A stretch of DNA of 64,000 nucleotides, from positions 1-64,000 of IMG/VR virus record IMGVR_UViG_3300042564_002372; one strand, 5' to 3'. This stretch comes from a virus. Positions within the stretch are counted from its first letter, which is position 1, and every line of letters starts with the position of its first letter. Made by a program: the position numbers and the translations under genes. Shown here piece after piece: positions 30,657 through 43,000 of the stretch. The notes beneath the pieces are model-generated. The model had not been told where the DNA came from, did no database searches, and saw nothing but the letters and a program-made list of their open reading frames with translations.

Positions 30657-33600
30657 TTACTTACCAGGAGTCTTTGATACTGTAATGTCGTACTCTTTAG
30701 CAAACTCTTCGTCAAGCATTGCAGCATAGTTAATCAAAGACTTCGTTAATGGGAACATCTTAGCCAAGTTCTTTATTGGTTGAGCATCCTTTTTCACTTC
30801 TTCAAAAGACTTGGTTGGATCAGATACATCAAATCCTGTCACTTCTTTTGTCAAATGTGTTCCAAATCTTGTAACATCTGTAACAACACCAATAGCTGGT
30901 AGTAGATTACCTTCTAGTATATTCTGGAACTCAAATGGGTTGATGAAGAATGTTAATTCACTTACAAACTTGTCAATGATTCTTTGGCTATATCTAAATG
31001 CATTCTTCTCAGCTCTAGTGTCATCATCATCTGGACCTATAAGTCCCATTGAGAATGATAGACCAATCAAAGACAATGTTAAAGCAAGTTCTCTCATCTG
31101 ATTTCGAAGATTGGTTCTAATCAAATCAATGAATTCTTCTCTAGTCATGTTGAGAGTTTCTCCAGTTCTTTGCAAATATTCTTCAGAGAACTTCTCAAAC
31201 ATTCTATCCAGCTCAACCATTCCATCCTCGTTGAGTGATAGTATGTTGTTGATGTTGTTAGAAAGCTGAACAATACTTGTCCCTGCAACATACATGAATA
31301 GTCTTAGTCTACCAATGTCATATCGTTCTCCTTCTGTTGTACCATCTTCATTAATAGTTACAGAGAAGTCATCAGACACCTTCTTCAAATGATCAAATCG
31401 TGTAAACGCTAGACCAGGAATCCAGTTCTTGAATATCATTGCTGACTTCATCCAAATATTCATCTGGGCTCTGTTCACATTCTGTGCGTTGATACCACCA
31501 GTTGCATTTGTTGATATTCTTCTAGTGAGTCTTGTCAGTCTTTGAATCTCATCACGATTATTCAAATCAAATCCAGGAATAACAAGATTGCCATCTTCCA
31601 TTTTCATTGTTGAACCAATTGATTGTTCTTTCTTCAATTGTTCAATCTCAGATTCAATCTCTTTGTCAATTTCCTTTAGTCTTGTTACAGATGCACCTTT
31701 CTTCTCATCTCTATATTTTCTTTTTACAACATCTCGAATGTTCACAAACTTTCCATCCTGAACCATGATGTTATCAAGAAGAGTCATGAAGACAGCCTTT
31801 TCTGTAAATTGTTCTGGTTGTCTCATGAAAAACATTAGAGCATCTCCAAAGTTTTGTCTAGTGAGAGTAGTCATTCCAGCCTTCTTAAAAGATTCATAGT
31901 TTGGATCTTCTCTAAGAGGCATAAACTTGTCTATAAGTTCTACGAATATATCTTGCTTTTCTTTACTTAAGTTGTTTCCAAGTATCTCATATTGCTTTTT
32001 GAGAACTTCTCCACTATTAAAATATATACCAGACTGAGCAGCTAACTGAACGTTTGTACCAAACCAGTTCACAGCACCAGATACAAACTCAAAGCCAAGT
32101 GCCTTCAGTTGGAAATATCTGTTCATTGTCTCCATTGACTTAACAAGAGAAACTGAACTTGGATTATCGTCTATTGTAAATATTTCTTTTCCCCCAAAAT
32201 GCTTAGCTGTTTTATTTACAGCCTTTTTCATATAATCAACTACACCAGTGGATATTGTAACATCTGTATCATCTAATGGATACTTCTGATCATACAATAC
32301 AGCTCTCATGAACTGGTCATAGATCTTGGCATTCTCCTCGTTTCCTTTCTCTTCTATAACTCTACCATTTTCCACAACAACATTTCCAGTTCTAGATGTC
32401 TGAAGATGATGTTCCTTAAAGGTTTCTATGTCCTTTACAAGTTTTATTTGGTCTTCCACCTCAGACAAATACTTATAGTTGTTCATGTGTCCTATGTAAA
32501 GGATCATGTTAGCAAATAAGTCTTCGCTCACTTCAGAAGTGTCCACTTCTCCACCAGGGAGTTGTGTAAAGTCTGTAGTGTAGTATTTTGGTATGCCATT
32601 CTCAACTTCACCTGTAAGAGCATCAATGTTTCCATACCCTACATCATCAGCTCTTATGGATAGTTTGTTACCAAAGTTCATCACTGTGGACAAACTAAAA
32701 TCCCAAGCCAAGCTTTCTGCCATACTTTTTCTCACCCATGGTAAGAATGTTGACACGCCTTGGTTGCTTAGATATCCTACATCTTTAGCCTTCTCGTTAA
32801 TCTTGCTTATGAAGTTATATAACTCAAGTAGCTCTGGATCTTTCTCTAACTCTTTATACTCTTCAGATAACCATTTAGCTTTTGGATGACGTAGTATTAC
32901 ATAGTTGTTCCAACCAGTAAAGTCTGCTCTTCTCAAATCCCACTTCTGTCTTTCCTGAAGAATTAGTCTATCCTTCATTTCTTCATTGTTGGCGTAGTCC
33001 CTTTCTATTTGAGCTACTCGCTTCTCAAGAAGAGCATCTGCTTCTTTCAAATAAGCTTCTACATCAATATTATCTTTTAGCCATTGCTTACTTCTATTTT
33101 CTTCAAGAGAGTTGTTTTTAACACCATCTCTAAACTCAGGACTGTATTTATAAATTAGTTTATTTACAAAATTGCCCTTATCATCCTTACGATAGATTTT
33201 CTTAACTAGCTGTCTAAGATCTCCTCCTCTACTAGCCAGTTTCTCTCTAATCTTCATTAGATCTTGCACCTCATCCTTTGCATCAGCAGATGCTCTAACC
33301 TTTGCGTTCTCAGTGAGCTTGTAAAGAATCTGTACAGATGCTAAAGGTATTTCACTAATAGATCTAAACAATGAACCTAGTCCTTTCACCACAGCTGCTG
33401 GATTAAGAAGACCAGTTACAAGATTTCTCAATCCCATATACTTATCTGCAAATTGTCCAGCAATCTCATACACTTGCTCTCTAGACTTTCTAATCTGTGT
33501 AGCATTCTTAGAAAGGTCTTCTAACATTTCTTTTCTATCAGCAAGCTCTTCTTCAGATATGCCCATTTTATCCATCTCTTTATTATAGATGAGATCACCA

Positions 33601-36600
33601 ATGGTATCACTAATCTTTCCAAATACTTTAGCAATCGCTAAGTAGTCTCTGAGATCTGAAGAGAAATCTGATAGTTGCTCGTTAGTAAATTCGTTGGATT
33701 GAGCATTAGCATCTTTATAAATCATGTTGTAATCACTGATGAGGTTTTCTCCTTCCTTCATCATTACTAACACTACATCAATTACAGGTTTGATATTCAT
33801 TGTTCCTTGAGCCATTCGTATAGCTTCTCTAACAATATTCAAACGTTCTCTTTTAAACTCACGCTCCTCATCAGATGTGGCTTTTGTTTTAGATATTCTA
33901 TCAAGAATTGCATTCAATTCTCCAATAAATTTATCAAGGCTCTTGAATCCTGTGCTTTCTGTCTTTTCAGAAACAGGGACAAGTGTTAAGTTCTCTATCT
34001 TAGTTGTATCAACAGAGCCAATATTTATTCCTGTAAGAGTTGGTTTTGAATCCTCCACCTTCTTATCAGCTGGCTTTATCTGGAAAAGAATAGGTACAGC
34101 TCTATTCATCCCCACCTTCTTAACACCATAGTTGGTTAGAAGTATGTCACGATATCTTCTTAGCTGTACACCGTATGCTTCTTGCTTATACCACTGAACA
34201 TCTCTCTGACCTTCACCAACACTCATGAACTTCCAGTCAACAATGTGACCAGTTCCATCTTCATCAACAATAAGTAAGTCAATTGTACCAGCTTCCTTTT
34301 CTCTAGCGTCATATACTCTTGCTTCAGAGAAGACAAGAATATTCTTACCCCCTTTGGAGCGAGCTTCAATCATCTCTGTGTAATAGTTCTCAATCTTAGC
34401 ATACACTTCAGCATCAACTCTATCTCTAATGTCTGGTCTAGCGTCAGGTGTTGTTTTTCTGGTGCCGTCAAGATTGAAATATCTATAGTGGATTTCTTCA
34501 AAAAATCCATGATACTTTATACCAAGATTACGCTTGAATTCATTAAATGCTTTCTCTTCTTTAGTGAAGGTAGGTTCTCCAAACTTGTCTTTGTAATATC
34601 TTTTTACACGATCAGTTACACGTTTTAAAACACGCTTGTATGTACCATCTGGTTGTTTGTATTCGTAGAAGTTACTTGCATCAGAATCACCAATGGTAAG
34701 AGGATCTATTGTAGGATCGACATCTTCTTTTCTTAATGTCTCCCTAGTTTCAATAATTCTTCTCTGTATTTCTTTTTGTGCTTTTGTAGGTTCTGCAAGT
34801 TGGAAGAATATTCCTTCTCCAGAAGATCTTGTTTTTACAAACTCTCTGAAGCCTTGAACATCATTCTCGTTTGCTAGAATATGGATTTGTTCAGGTTCTT
34901 TAACAGCGTATTGAGTGTCTCTATTTTTAATACGATCATCTTCATACTCTGTAACATCTTCCGCAATCAATGAATCGTATTCTTCTATTCTATCTGCTAC
35001 ATCTCTTGTGAATTTTCTACCACTTTCTCTTCCTAGATAATAATCATATTTTTCTATTAGTACTAGTGGGTTTTCAGAATTAATAAGAACTGGCACAACT
35101 CTATTATTAACAATAATCTTACTAGAGGGTGATGTGGCTATAGCCTTTCTAACAACATCTCTATATGCTTCTAGATCAGAGTTTAACAAATTGTATAGAT
35201 TATCTATATTCAAGTTTAGATATTCTAACAAAGGTGTTACTTTATCAAGAGCCTCTTTATTTTTTCTAGCAACCTCCTCTCTACTTCTCAAAGTGCCAAA
35301 TTGAGTTAGAGCATAAAATATATTATCTTCTAAATTTGCTTCTGGTTCAGAGGTTCTTAGATCTAAAACTGTTTTTACTAAGTCTTCTTTTTTAAGAAGA
35401 AGTTCTGATTTATCACTCCAATTCTTTGCATTAATTTTATTTTTAAAAAAGAATATTAAGTTTTCAAATGATTGATTTATAAAACGCTTATCAAATTTAT
35501 CAAACTTTTTATTAGTACCATGATAAACAACGTCCTTCACTTTGCTATTAGGAAAGACAGAGTCTAGATATTGAGAATATAGTTGTAGAGCTTGTTGTTT
35601 CTGTTGTGGGGTTATTTGTTGAATTTCATCAGAAGTTTTAATTCTAAAAGCTCTTTCTTCAGTTACAAAACTGTCAGGATATTTTTCACTAGCTTTACCA
35701 ATATCTCCTATTTTTTCAGCATATCCTTTTTTAACTAATGAATTTAATAGTTGTATTTCTTGACTACTATTTTGATAATCAGAATATAAACTACTTCTAT
35801 AATCTTTTTTAGCTAAATCAGCCATTAAAATATGAACTACTTGTCCATAACCTTTATTTTGATATTCATCGTTAATTTCAATAGATAAGCCTAATTGTTC
35901 TTTTTCTCCATTATTTACAAATTTAACCCTACCTATTTTTTTATTATTAAGTTGAATAAACATCCAACCACTATTTGTTTCTTTTGATAGTGTTATTCCT
36001 TTATTATCAAATGTAGATTTATTAAAACCTAAAGCTTCATATACTTGATTAGCTAATTCAGGATTAGAATTGAATAGTTCTTCTACACCTTCTTTGATAT
36101 ATGGAGCCTGACGTTGTGCATAGATTGTCTCATTAAGAATATCAGACACTTCTCCCTCAATCTCTCCTTCTATAATCTGTTTTGCAGTTTCTTCAAAGAT
36201 GCTGATGTTAGCAGACTTGTACATTCCTCTGAAGAAGTCAGTGATGGCATTCCACCAACGTCTGATGATTGATCTGTTTTCTTCTTCTAGAAGCTCTGGG
36301 AATTGTGCAGCATCTTGACCCTGATTGATGATCAATTCAGAAATCAATCTATCAACAGCTTCCTTCTTTATTTTTCTAATATCAGGCTTTCCATTAGGAA
36401 GCTGATAGAATTTATTGTTTTTGTATTCTTCTAATGTTTGTTTGTAAATCTTAAATCTGTCAATCTTTGATATCATCTCAGTGACAAGACTAGGATTCTT
36501 TTGTTCAATGATCGCTGTAGCAACGTGAACCATCTCTTCTGTAAGAGCTACATCTTCTTTACCTTCAGCTACAGCAATTACACCTCTTACAAGATCCGCA

Positions 36601-37055
36601 ACAGCATTAGCTCCAGATACATTTGTAGAGGACTTTCTTGCATACTCAGTAAGTGATTCAATGTTCACTCCCATCTTCTTAAGCACTTCTTTCACCTTGG
36701 AAATAGTTTCTGGAGAAGCTACGGAGAGTTGAGATTCTTCTTGCTGGAGAAATAAATAATCTTCTCCATATTCAACTCCTGCTCTAACAGCATCATCCAT
36801 TTGAGCTGCTCTTGCTTCTTCTATCTCAATTTCCAATTCATGATTGTAATACAAATCAACAAGAGCATTTGGAATATCAACTCTTCTAGAAACTGCGTCA
36901 GCCTCTGAAAAGAATTCTACCACTGGTGCATTGTAATCAGCATTGATTTCTGATGCTAATTTCTTGGCATTAGCTAACGACATGTTGAAACCAGGGTTTG
37001 ATCTGGTCTCAACATTTGTTGTTAGGTTGTTCTTTATTTGTATTTTACAAGGCAT
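30657..37055 (-). CDS. Large polyvalent internal virion protein with nuclease, GNAT-like and ART-like segments, 2132 aa
   Basis: I choose the ATG at 37055 (MPCKIQIKNN...), right after the upstream stop. Segments I can see: a degenerate metallopeptidase-like helix (LTEEMVHVATAI, near 170); a GNAT acetyltransferase-like stretch (DEYQNKGYGQVVHILMADLAKK, near 395); an ADP-ribosyltransferase-like strand VVYHGTNKKFDKFD (near 508); a PD-(D/E)XK nuclease with GTIDLLIVDEDG and HIVDWKF (near 922-943); a long helical, charged region; hydrophobic helices near 1990-2010 (LALTLSLIGLSFSMGLIG). Such mixed 'polyvalent' proteins are often packaged and ejected into the cell with the DNA. Gene order, next to the RNA polymerase giant, supports that. 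Activities are inferred from motifs. Confidence 0.75.
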   Translation of the reverse strand: MPCKIQIKNNLTTNVETRSNPGFNMSLANAKKLASEINADYNAPVVEFFSEADAVSRRVDIPNALVDLYYNHELEIEIEEARAAQMDDAVRAGVEYGEDYLFLQQEESQLSVASPETISKVKEVLKKMGVNIESLTEYARKSSTNVSGANAVADLVRGVIAVAEGKEDVALTEEMVHVATAIIEQKNPSLVTEMISKIDRFKIYKQTLEEYKNNKFYQLPNGKPDIRKIKKEAVDRLISELIINQGQDAAQFPELLEEENRSIIRRWWNAITDFFRGMYKSANISIFEETAKQIIEGEIEGEVSDILNETIYAQRQAPYIKEGVEELFNSNPELANQVYEALGFNKSTFDNKGITLSKETNSGWMFIQLNNKKIGRVKFVNNGEKEQLGLSIEINDEYQNKGYGQVVHILMADLAKKDYRSSLYSDYQNSSQEIQLLNSLVKKGYAEKIGDIGKASEKYPDSFVTEERAFRIKTSDEIQQITPQQKQQALQLYSQYLDSVFPNSKVKDVVYHGTNKKFDKFDKRFINQSFENLIFFFKNKINAKNWSDKSELLLKKEDLVKTVLDLRTSEPEANLEDNIFYALTQFGTLRSREEVARKNKEALDKVTPLLEYLNLNIDNLYNLLNSDLEAYRDVVRKAIATSPSSKIIVNNRVVPVLINSENPLVLIEKYDYYLGRESGRKFTRDVADRIEEYDSLIAEDVTEYEDDRIKNRDTQYAVKEPEQIHILANENDVQGFREFVKTRSSGEGIFFQLAEPTKAQKEIQRRIIETRETLRKEDVDPTIDPLTIGDSDASNFYEYKQPDGTYKRVLKRVTDRVKRYYKDKFGEPTFTKEEKAFNEFKRNLGIKYHGFFEEIHYRYFNLDGTRKTTPDARPDIRDRVDAEVYAKIENYYTEMIEARSKGGKNILVFSEARVYDAREKEAGTIDLLIVDEDGTGHIVDWKFMSVGEGQRDVQWYKQEAYGVQLRRYRDILLTNYGVKKVGMNRAVPILFQIKPADKKVEDSKPTLTGINIGSVDTTKIENLTLVPVSEKTESTGFKSLDKFIGELNAILDRISKTKATSDEEREFKRERLNIVREAIRMAQGTMNIKPVIDVVLVMMKEGENLISDYNMIYKDANAQSNEFTNEQLSDFSSDLRDYLAIAKVFGKISDTIGDLIYNKEMDKMGISEEELADRKEMLEDLSKNATQIRKSREQVYEIAGQFADKYMGLRNLVTGLLNPAAVVKGLGSLFRSISEIPLASVQILYKLTENAKVRASADAKDEVQDLMKIREKLASRGGDLRQLVKKIYRKDDKGNFVNKLIYKYSPEFRDGVKNNSLEENRSKQWLKDNIDVEAYLKEADALLEKRVAQIERDYANNEEMKDRLILQERQKWDLRRADFTGWNNYVILRHPKAKWLSEEYKELEKDPELLELYNFISKINEKAKDVGYLSNQGVSTFLPWVRKSMAESLAWDFSLSTVMNFGNKLSIRADDVGYGNIDALTGEVENGIPKYYTTDFTQLPGGEVDTSEVSEDLFANMILYIGHMNNYKYLSEVEDQIKLVKDIETFKEHHLQTSRTGNVVVENGRVIEEKGNEENAKIYDQFMRAVLYDQKYPLDDTDVTISTGVVDYMKKAVNKTAKHFGGKEIFTIDDNPSSVSLVKSMETMNRYFQLKALGFEFVSGAVNWFGTNVQLAAQSGIYFNSGEVLKKQYEILGNNLSKEKQDIFVELIDKFMPLREDPNYESFKKAGMTTLTRQNFGDALMFFMRQPEQFTEKAVFMTLLDNIMVQDGKFVNIRDVVKRKYRDEKKGASVTRLKEIDKEIESEIEQLKKEQSIGSTMKMEDGNLVIPGFDLNNRDEIQRLTRLTRRISTNATGGINAQNVNRAQMNIWMKSAMIFKNWIPGLAFTRFDHLKKVSDDFSVTINEDGTTEGERYDIGRLRLFMYVAGTSIVQLSNNINNILSLNEDGMVELDRMFEKFSEEYLQRTGETLNMTREEFIDLIRTNLRNQMRELALTLSLIGLSFSMGLIGPDDDDTRAEKNAFRYSQRIIDKFVSELTFFINPFEFQNILEGNLLPAIGVVTDVTRFGTHLTKEVTGFDVSDPTKSFEEVKKDAQPIKNLAKMFPLTKSLINYAAMLDEEFAKEYDITVSKTPGK

Positions 37056-37059
37056 TTTA

Positions 37060-40000
37060 TTATTGGCAAGATGGAGGAGTTCTGTCAATTGCTGGAAGAT
37101 CTCCAGGTTTATTTTTATTAGCCACTGGGCTTGGAGTTGCTACAGGGCTTCCACCAGTGAAGATGTTAATAATTCTTTCGTCAGCTGCTACATTACGAAC
37201 TTTGATAAACCCATTATCAATTTCTGAAGGCTTCTCAACATCATAGAATTCTTGAGCTCTTTCTCTAGCACCCCATGCATTTACAGCTTGATAGATGTAA
37301 TATTCTTTACCATCATAAGCTGTGTGGATAAATGGTAGTCCTCCAGTTTTCACTTTTCTAAACAATCCACGCTTGATGTAAGAGAAGTCTCCCTTCTTTC
37401 TCATCTCAGCTTTTTTCTCTTTTGTAAAACTTTCGTCTTCCCACGAATATACGAAGAAATCAGAATTAGATTTTCTTCCAAGCATACTAACTGAAATGAT
37501 TGGAGGAATTTGATTAGTTTCTACTGCTGATTTAACTTGGTTAGGAAGGTATCTCATTGCTGGATTATAAACCTTCTTCTTAGTCCATCTAGCTTTCTCA
37601 TAAGGAACTACATCATCATTTCCCCAATTGTTTCTTTCGAATACATTCAAATCTGCAAATGTTTCTAGATTAGGAAGACTCTCAAGTTTTTGAATTGTAT
37701 CGTTGTAGATACTTTCAAAATCTTCAAAAGGAAGTAATGATGTGAACGATAGTCTATTTACAGAAAGTCCAGACTGATACAAAGCCAACATCTTAAACTT
37801 GTTGTATTTGGCTAATTCTCCTTTGCTCTCAAGATATTCCTTAAGTTCTCTGAAGCTGTATATAATACTATTCTGATCGTATATTTTATTCGTTGCTCCT
37901 TTTATCTTAATGTTGTTAGCACTTTCTGGAGAAGCTTCTGGTGCAAGTTGTGGCACAATGATGTTAACGACATGATTGTCAAACAATGGATGATTAGGAT
38001 TTGCTTTAATCTCTTTAACCATTTGCATGATGTCATTAGCATATCCACCATTGGTAATCATTGTGTTAACCACTGCATCTTTAAACACTGTGTTTGTTTG
38101 TACAGCATAGTCAAACAAATCAGCTACAGCTCTTTGTGCTAGTTTAACAAAGTCACGATCATTTAGATCAACGTATGGTTTCAACACTCTCTGTATAACA
38201 TTTCTCACCTTACTTCTATCAGAAGCAAGAATCTCCGCTACACCATCTCTTGTTTTGTTCAAGGTTTCAGCCGTTGTTCCAATGAATGAATTATCCAATA
38301 TCTCATCTACAGAACTGATGATGGTTTGTTGAGCTCTAATAAACTGCTCATGCTTTTTAAATAATAGATATGGATCATTGAAGTTAGATGTGTCATAGTT
38401 AGTTCCCTGTGTAACTAGGAACATGTGCTCTGCCATCTTAGCATACTTCAAGAACTCACCAAGAATAAATTGTTGATCAGCTTTTTCATTTGGCGAAAGA
38501 TCTGCTACACTTTTACCCACCATGTTTCTTAGAGAAGCAGTGTTTGGAATTACATCTCTAGGAGCCATGTTTGCTTTTGGATCAAAGTTGCCCATGGTGA
38601 TGTCTGCGAAATCATCTATGAATAGCCAAGAGTAGCCAGCATTCTCAATGATTCCTAGGTATTCACGAATGATTGGTTGATTCATGAAATAAGATACAGT
38701 GTCAATAGGTACGCCTATCTTAACCAAGAACAACCAGGTGGATGCTACGTTTGGTGTAGCACCAAGTTCCATGATCCAAGGTCCATTTGAAATATCTACA
38801 TAACCATCAATGAATTGGCCAATGATGTCAGAGATAAACTGACCATCAGCGTTTTTAATCATAGACATTGTAGCCTTACCATCAAGTTGATTGAAGCTTT
38901 GGAACTTCACCTTTGCATCACCTAACCATTTTGCATCTACAGGAGATACGTTCTCCAATCTAGCAGGATCTACAAATGATGCAAATCTCTGCATGAGTGA
39001 ATGGTTTGTCTGGTTAACAGCTGCAATACCAATTGCATACTTACCAGTTACAAATGCATGACGTAGTGATGACATGAAGTTTCTATTCAACATGTTACCT
39101 ACGTTTCTATAATCATAAGAACCACCTACAGTTTTCTTAGCAATCTCTTCAGACAATGCTTTCATTTGATTAGCAGAGTTTGGAGTCATTAACTTATCGT
39201 AGTTCTCATCACTCTTAATTAAATTCTCAGATGATTCGATGTAAGCGTTTTCCAAAGATGCTTTGTAAAGTCTCTCAGCATGCTCTTCTACAAAAGCATC
39301 CTGCAAGTCTTGAACTGTAAGTTTTTCTAATTTCTTATTTAACTTTTCAAATCTTTTTGCAAAGACATCACCAACAAGATCTACAGAAAGTTTACCATCA
39401 ACTATTTCATTTGCAAACCATTGTCTGAATAATGGAATCCATATTTGAGCAAATTCATTAGAAGTGTTTTCTGTAACAATATCAACAAATGTTTGTCTAA
39501 GATCTTCTTGTTTCAGTATTCTATTTTCAACTTTCTCAATCTTTGCTTGAGTTAGTTCTTTAGATAGAGCCTTGAACTTATCAATGGCCTGCTGACCATA
39601 ACCTTCAAATGGAACAAGTTTGATGTTACCTTTTGTATCTTGATAAACGTTCTTCAAATACATTGAAAGTTTATCAATATCAAAGTCAGATCCTACCTTA
39701 GCTACAAGTGCAGAAGGAATAACTACAGAGTCACCAAATTCTTTTGGTAAGAATTTAGCAATCTTTATTGCATCAATTGAGTTTTGGTTTTGTGTAGGAA
39801 TACGGAATGCCACACCCATAAGAATCTTTTGACCCTCTTCTGTATTGTTGAAGTAGTTAAGAAGTTCTTTGTCAGATAAAGGGCTGTCAAACCATCTTCC
39901 AATCATCACTTCAGCTACACGCTCTCCATCTTTCTCATAGAACTTCAATGTATTAGAAACGAATCCTTTCTTACCATTGATTTCCTGTATTCCTATCTTG

Positions 40001-43000
40001 TTTGATTCTAGTAGTGTAGAAGGTATTTGTACTTTCATACCTCCAGATATTTTTGGAGAAACAACATTACTATCAACAATAGAATAAAGAATGTTTCTCA
40101 CTTGCTGATATGCAGGTGTTGCTTCAAGAATAGTTTTACCTTCAAGGAATGAATCAAGTGATTTAATCACATTATCATTCACTTCTCTTTTTAGCATTTC
40201 TTTTCTTAATGTATCAGCTGCGATAGAGAAGTCAGTTATTTCATACCCTTCTTTTGTTTCTGCAATACCAAGCTTCTTCAATAGAGATTGGTAACCAAAC
40301 TCAGTCATTGCTTGTAGCAATTCTCTGTTGTTCTTTATCTCTTTGTAAAGCTTAGACTTTTCTTTATCAGCTTCGTCAAGAGCATTCCATGCTTGGTATC
40401 TCTTATTGAAGTTTGTTTCATTAGGCATGAAATCAACAGGAACACCAGCAGCCATAAAGTCCATTGTCAAAAGCTTTGTCATCTGAGAACCTCTAGTAAC
40501 AAGAGCCTTTTCCTTAGAAGGAACTTCTGCCTGTATAGCCATAATCTTGAAAGGAACATTGATAACATTCTGACCCTTTCCAGAAGCTGTGTAAGGAGTG
40601 TCATTGAATGATCCATCAACATTGTATGTAGAATGTGGATTTCTTGCTCCAACCTTTCTACCACTGTTGAATACAATGTAATCAATATCCTCTCTCTGCA
40701 TCTTATCATAGAGCTTCATTGCATTAGATGTTGAATTAACCTTATGCATCACTCTAAATGATAGAGGGTAGAGAGCAAACTTGTCAAGGACCACTTCATT
40801 ATATCCTTGTTGATTATCAGTAGTTCCAGCAACAATTGGTTTTACAGGAGTGTAAGCACTCTGATCACCAGGATTGTTTTTCTCAAACTCGTCAAGTGTA
40901 GCTTGATCTGCTCCAGACTTAACAAGCTTCTCATAGGCAACATCGTGTCTGTATTGAAGTTCATTAGTCTCTGTCCACTGACCCGCTCTAAACTTCAAGT
41001 TTCTATGAGCCTTCATAGAAATTATACCTGAACCATCTGTTTCTTTATAAGCTTCATAATCTTGTCCAGGAACATCTACAATACCAATCACATCAGCATG
41101 TGTAGCTGTTCTGAAATAGTTTCTATTGAAGTCTGTATATCCAACATCGCCTTTTTCAAATCCTGCATTCAATGCATTTTGCATTGCTGCGTTTATACTA
41201 AACCCAACAGTTAAGCTATCTGGATCAGACATAATAGCTTGTCTTGGAGAACTAAAGCTTTTGATACGCTTAAGTTCATCCTTGTATTGATATGGATCAG
41301 AATACATGAGTTTGTGCAACTCAATGTTAGCAATCATGTAGTTGACAGTGAGTGCTGACAAGTTGTTGTTCAATGTCTGCTCATTCATTGATTCGCTCAA
41401 TGAATACATTCCATCTTCACTACTTTTAATATTTCTTAGAGAAAATCCTACACCATCGTATTGAAGAATACCATACTTATTTAATGTATTTCTAAATGCT
41501 TGTGTTCTAGACTCAACATACTTCTTTACAGCAACTTCAATCTTTTTCTCAAACTTGTTGTATACAGCTTCTGCATCAACCTCTTTAGAGGCTATGATTT
41601 CGTTATTAAGTTCTTCACCTAGTATATCATAGAAGAATCTAAGATTGTTTCTCTCAGACTCTCTAGATGCATCAACAACTCTATCTGGAGATTTCGCAAG
41701 TTCATATTCAGATTTGAAATACTCTTTGAATATTTCCATCACCTTTCCATAACCTATGCTCATATTTTTAGATGACACATGGTTACCCATCTTAATCATC
41801 CATTCAATAGAAGCATCTCCAGGAACAAGATTCAAATAGAATCCATTTAGGTTAAGGTTCATTTCTTGTGTTAGACGTTCTGGATAGTTTAGTCTAGCAG
41901 AAGGCTTTTGTTTACCATTGATGTCGTTCTTAGTACCTCCAACATACGCAACTGTCAACAAATCACTATTAGCATTAGATGCAGGAATCTTCTTTCCTCC
42001 TTTTGGAAATAGCTTATTCATTATCACAGATCCTTTTGCAAAAGGGTCCATGACAAGATATTTGTAATGACTTTCTTTTACAGAGTTGTCACTAAGATCT
42101 TTAGTTTTTGATACAAAGTCTTGAAGATCACTTAACGGGTTTACGCCAATGTAAGACTGTGTACGTTCATTTGAAATGTTGAAGTATGTACTCTCAATCT
42201 CTGGGTTAGATGATTTTATTTTTAAAATAGCAAGTTCTGTAAGTCTTCCTTGAACACTAATTGTCTTTTTGGAAAGAGTCATCAACTCTTTGTTCTTAAC
42301 AAGACTATCTCTAATACCCTTTACAATCTCTCTAAACTTAGTCTTATCGTCACTGGTAAGTTTTCTAAAATCTTCTTTACTAAACTCAATGCCAATATCA
42401 TTCAAGAATCTCAACATTGCATTGTCATTATCAGCAATGTTTGAAGAGTTGAATTTTAAGTCATTGATTTTATCTTTAGCAACATAAGCTTTTTTAGAAG
42501 CATCGTATTCAAAATATCCTTTACCCTCTCTTGCAGAAAGGATGATTCCATTCTCATAATCATTTGCAATCTGTGCAGAAGCCTGTGACAAGTTTGCATC
42601 ACCAACAACTACATCTCCATTCTCAAGAATAAATACGTTCTTAACTTCTGGATTTTGTTTTTTGAATGTGCTGAAGAAAGAAGATAGTAATTGAATACTA
42701 TGAGGAGTGGTAAGCTTTTTGAATTCAAACTTACCTTCTGATGGATCTTTCTTAGCAATCCTCTTGTACAATCTAGAATAGTTTCCATCTTCTAGAGCAA
42801 GTCTTCTGAGATTTTCCATCATCTCATCCACATCTCTAGATGCATGAAGTTTATTCATCACGGTGATGAATGTCTGGGCAAGGGGTAATAACTCGTTTCC
42901 ACCAACAGATGTAACAATTGCTTCATCAACACCATTAACTCTTTTTGTTCTAGGTAGTGTTGCAAGCAATAGTTTTATTGCTGAATTTGCTTTTCTAAAC

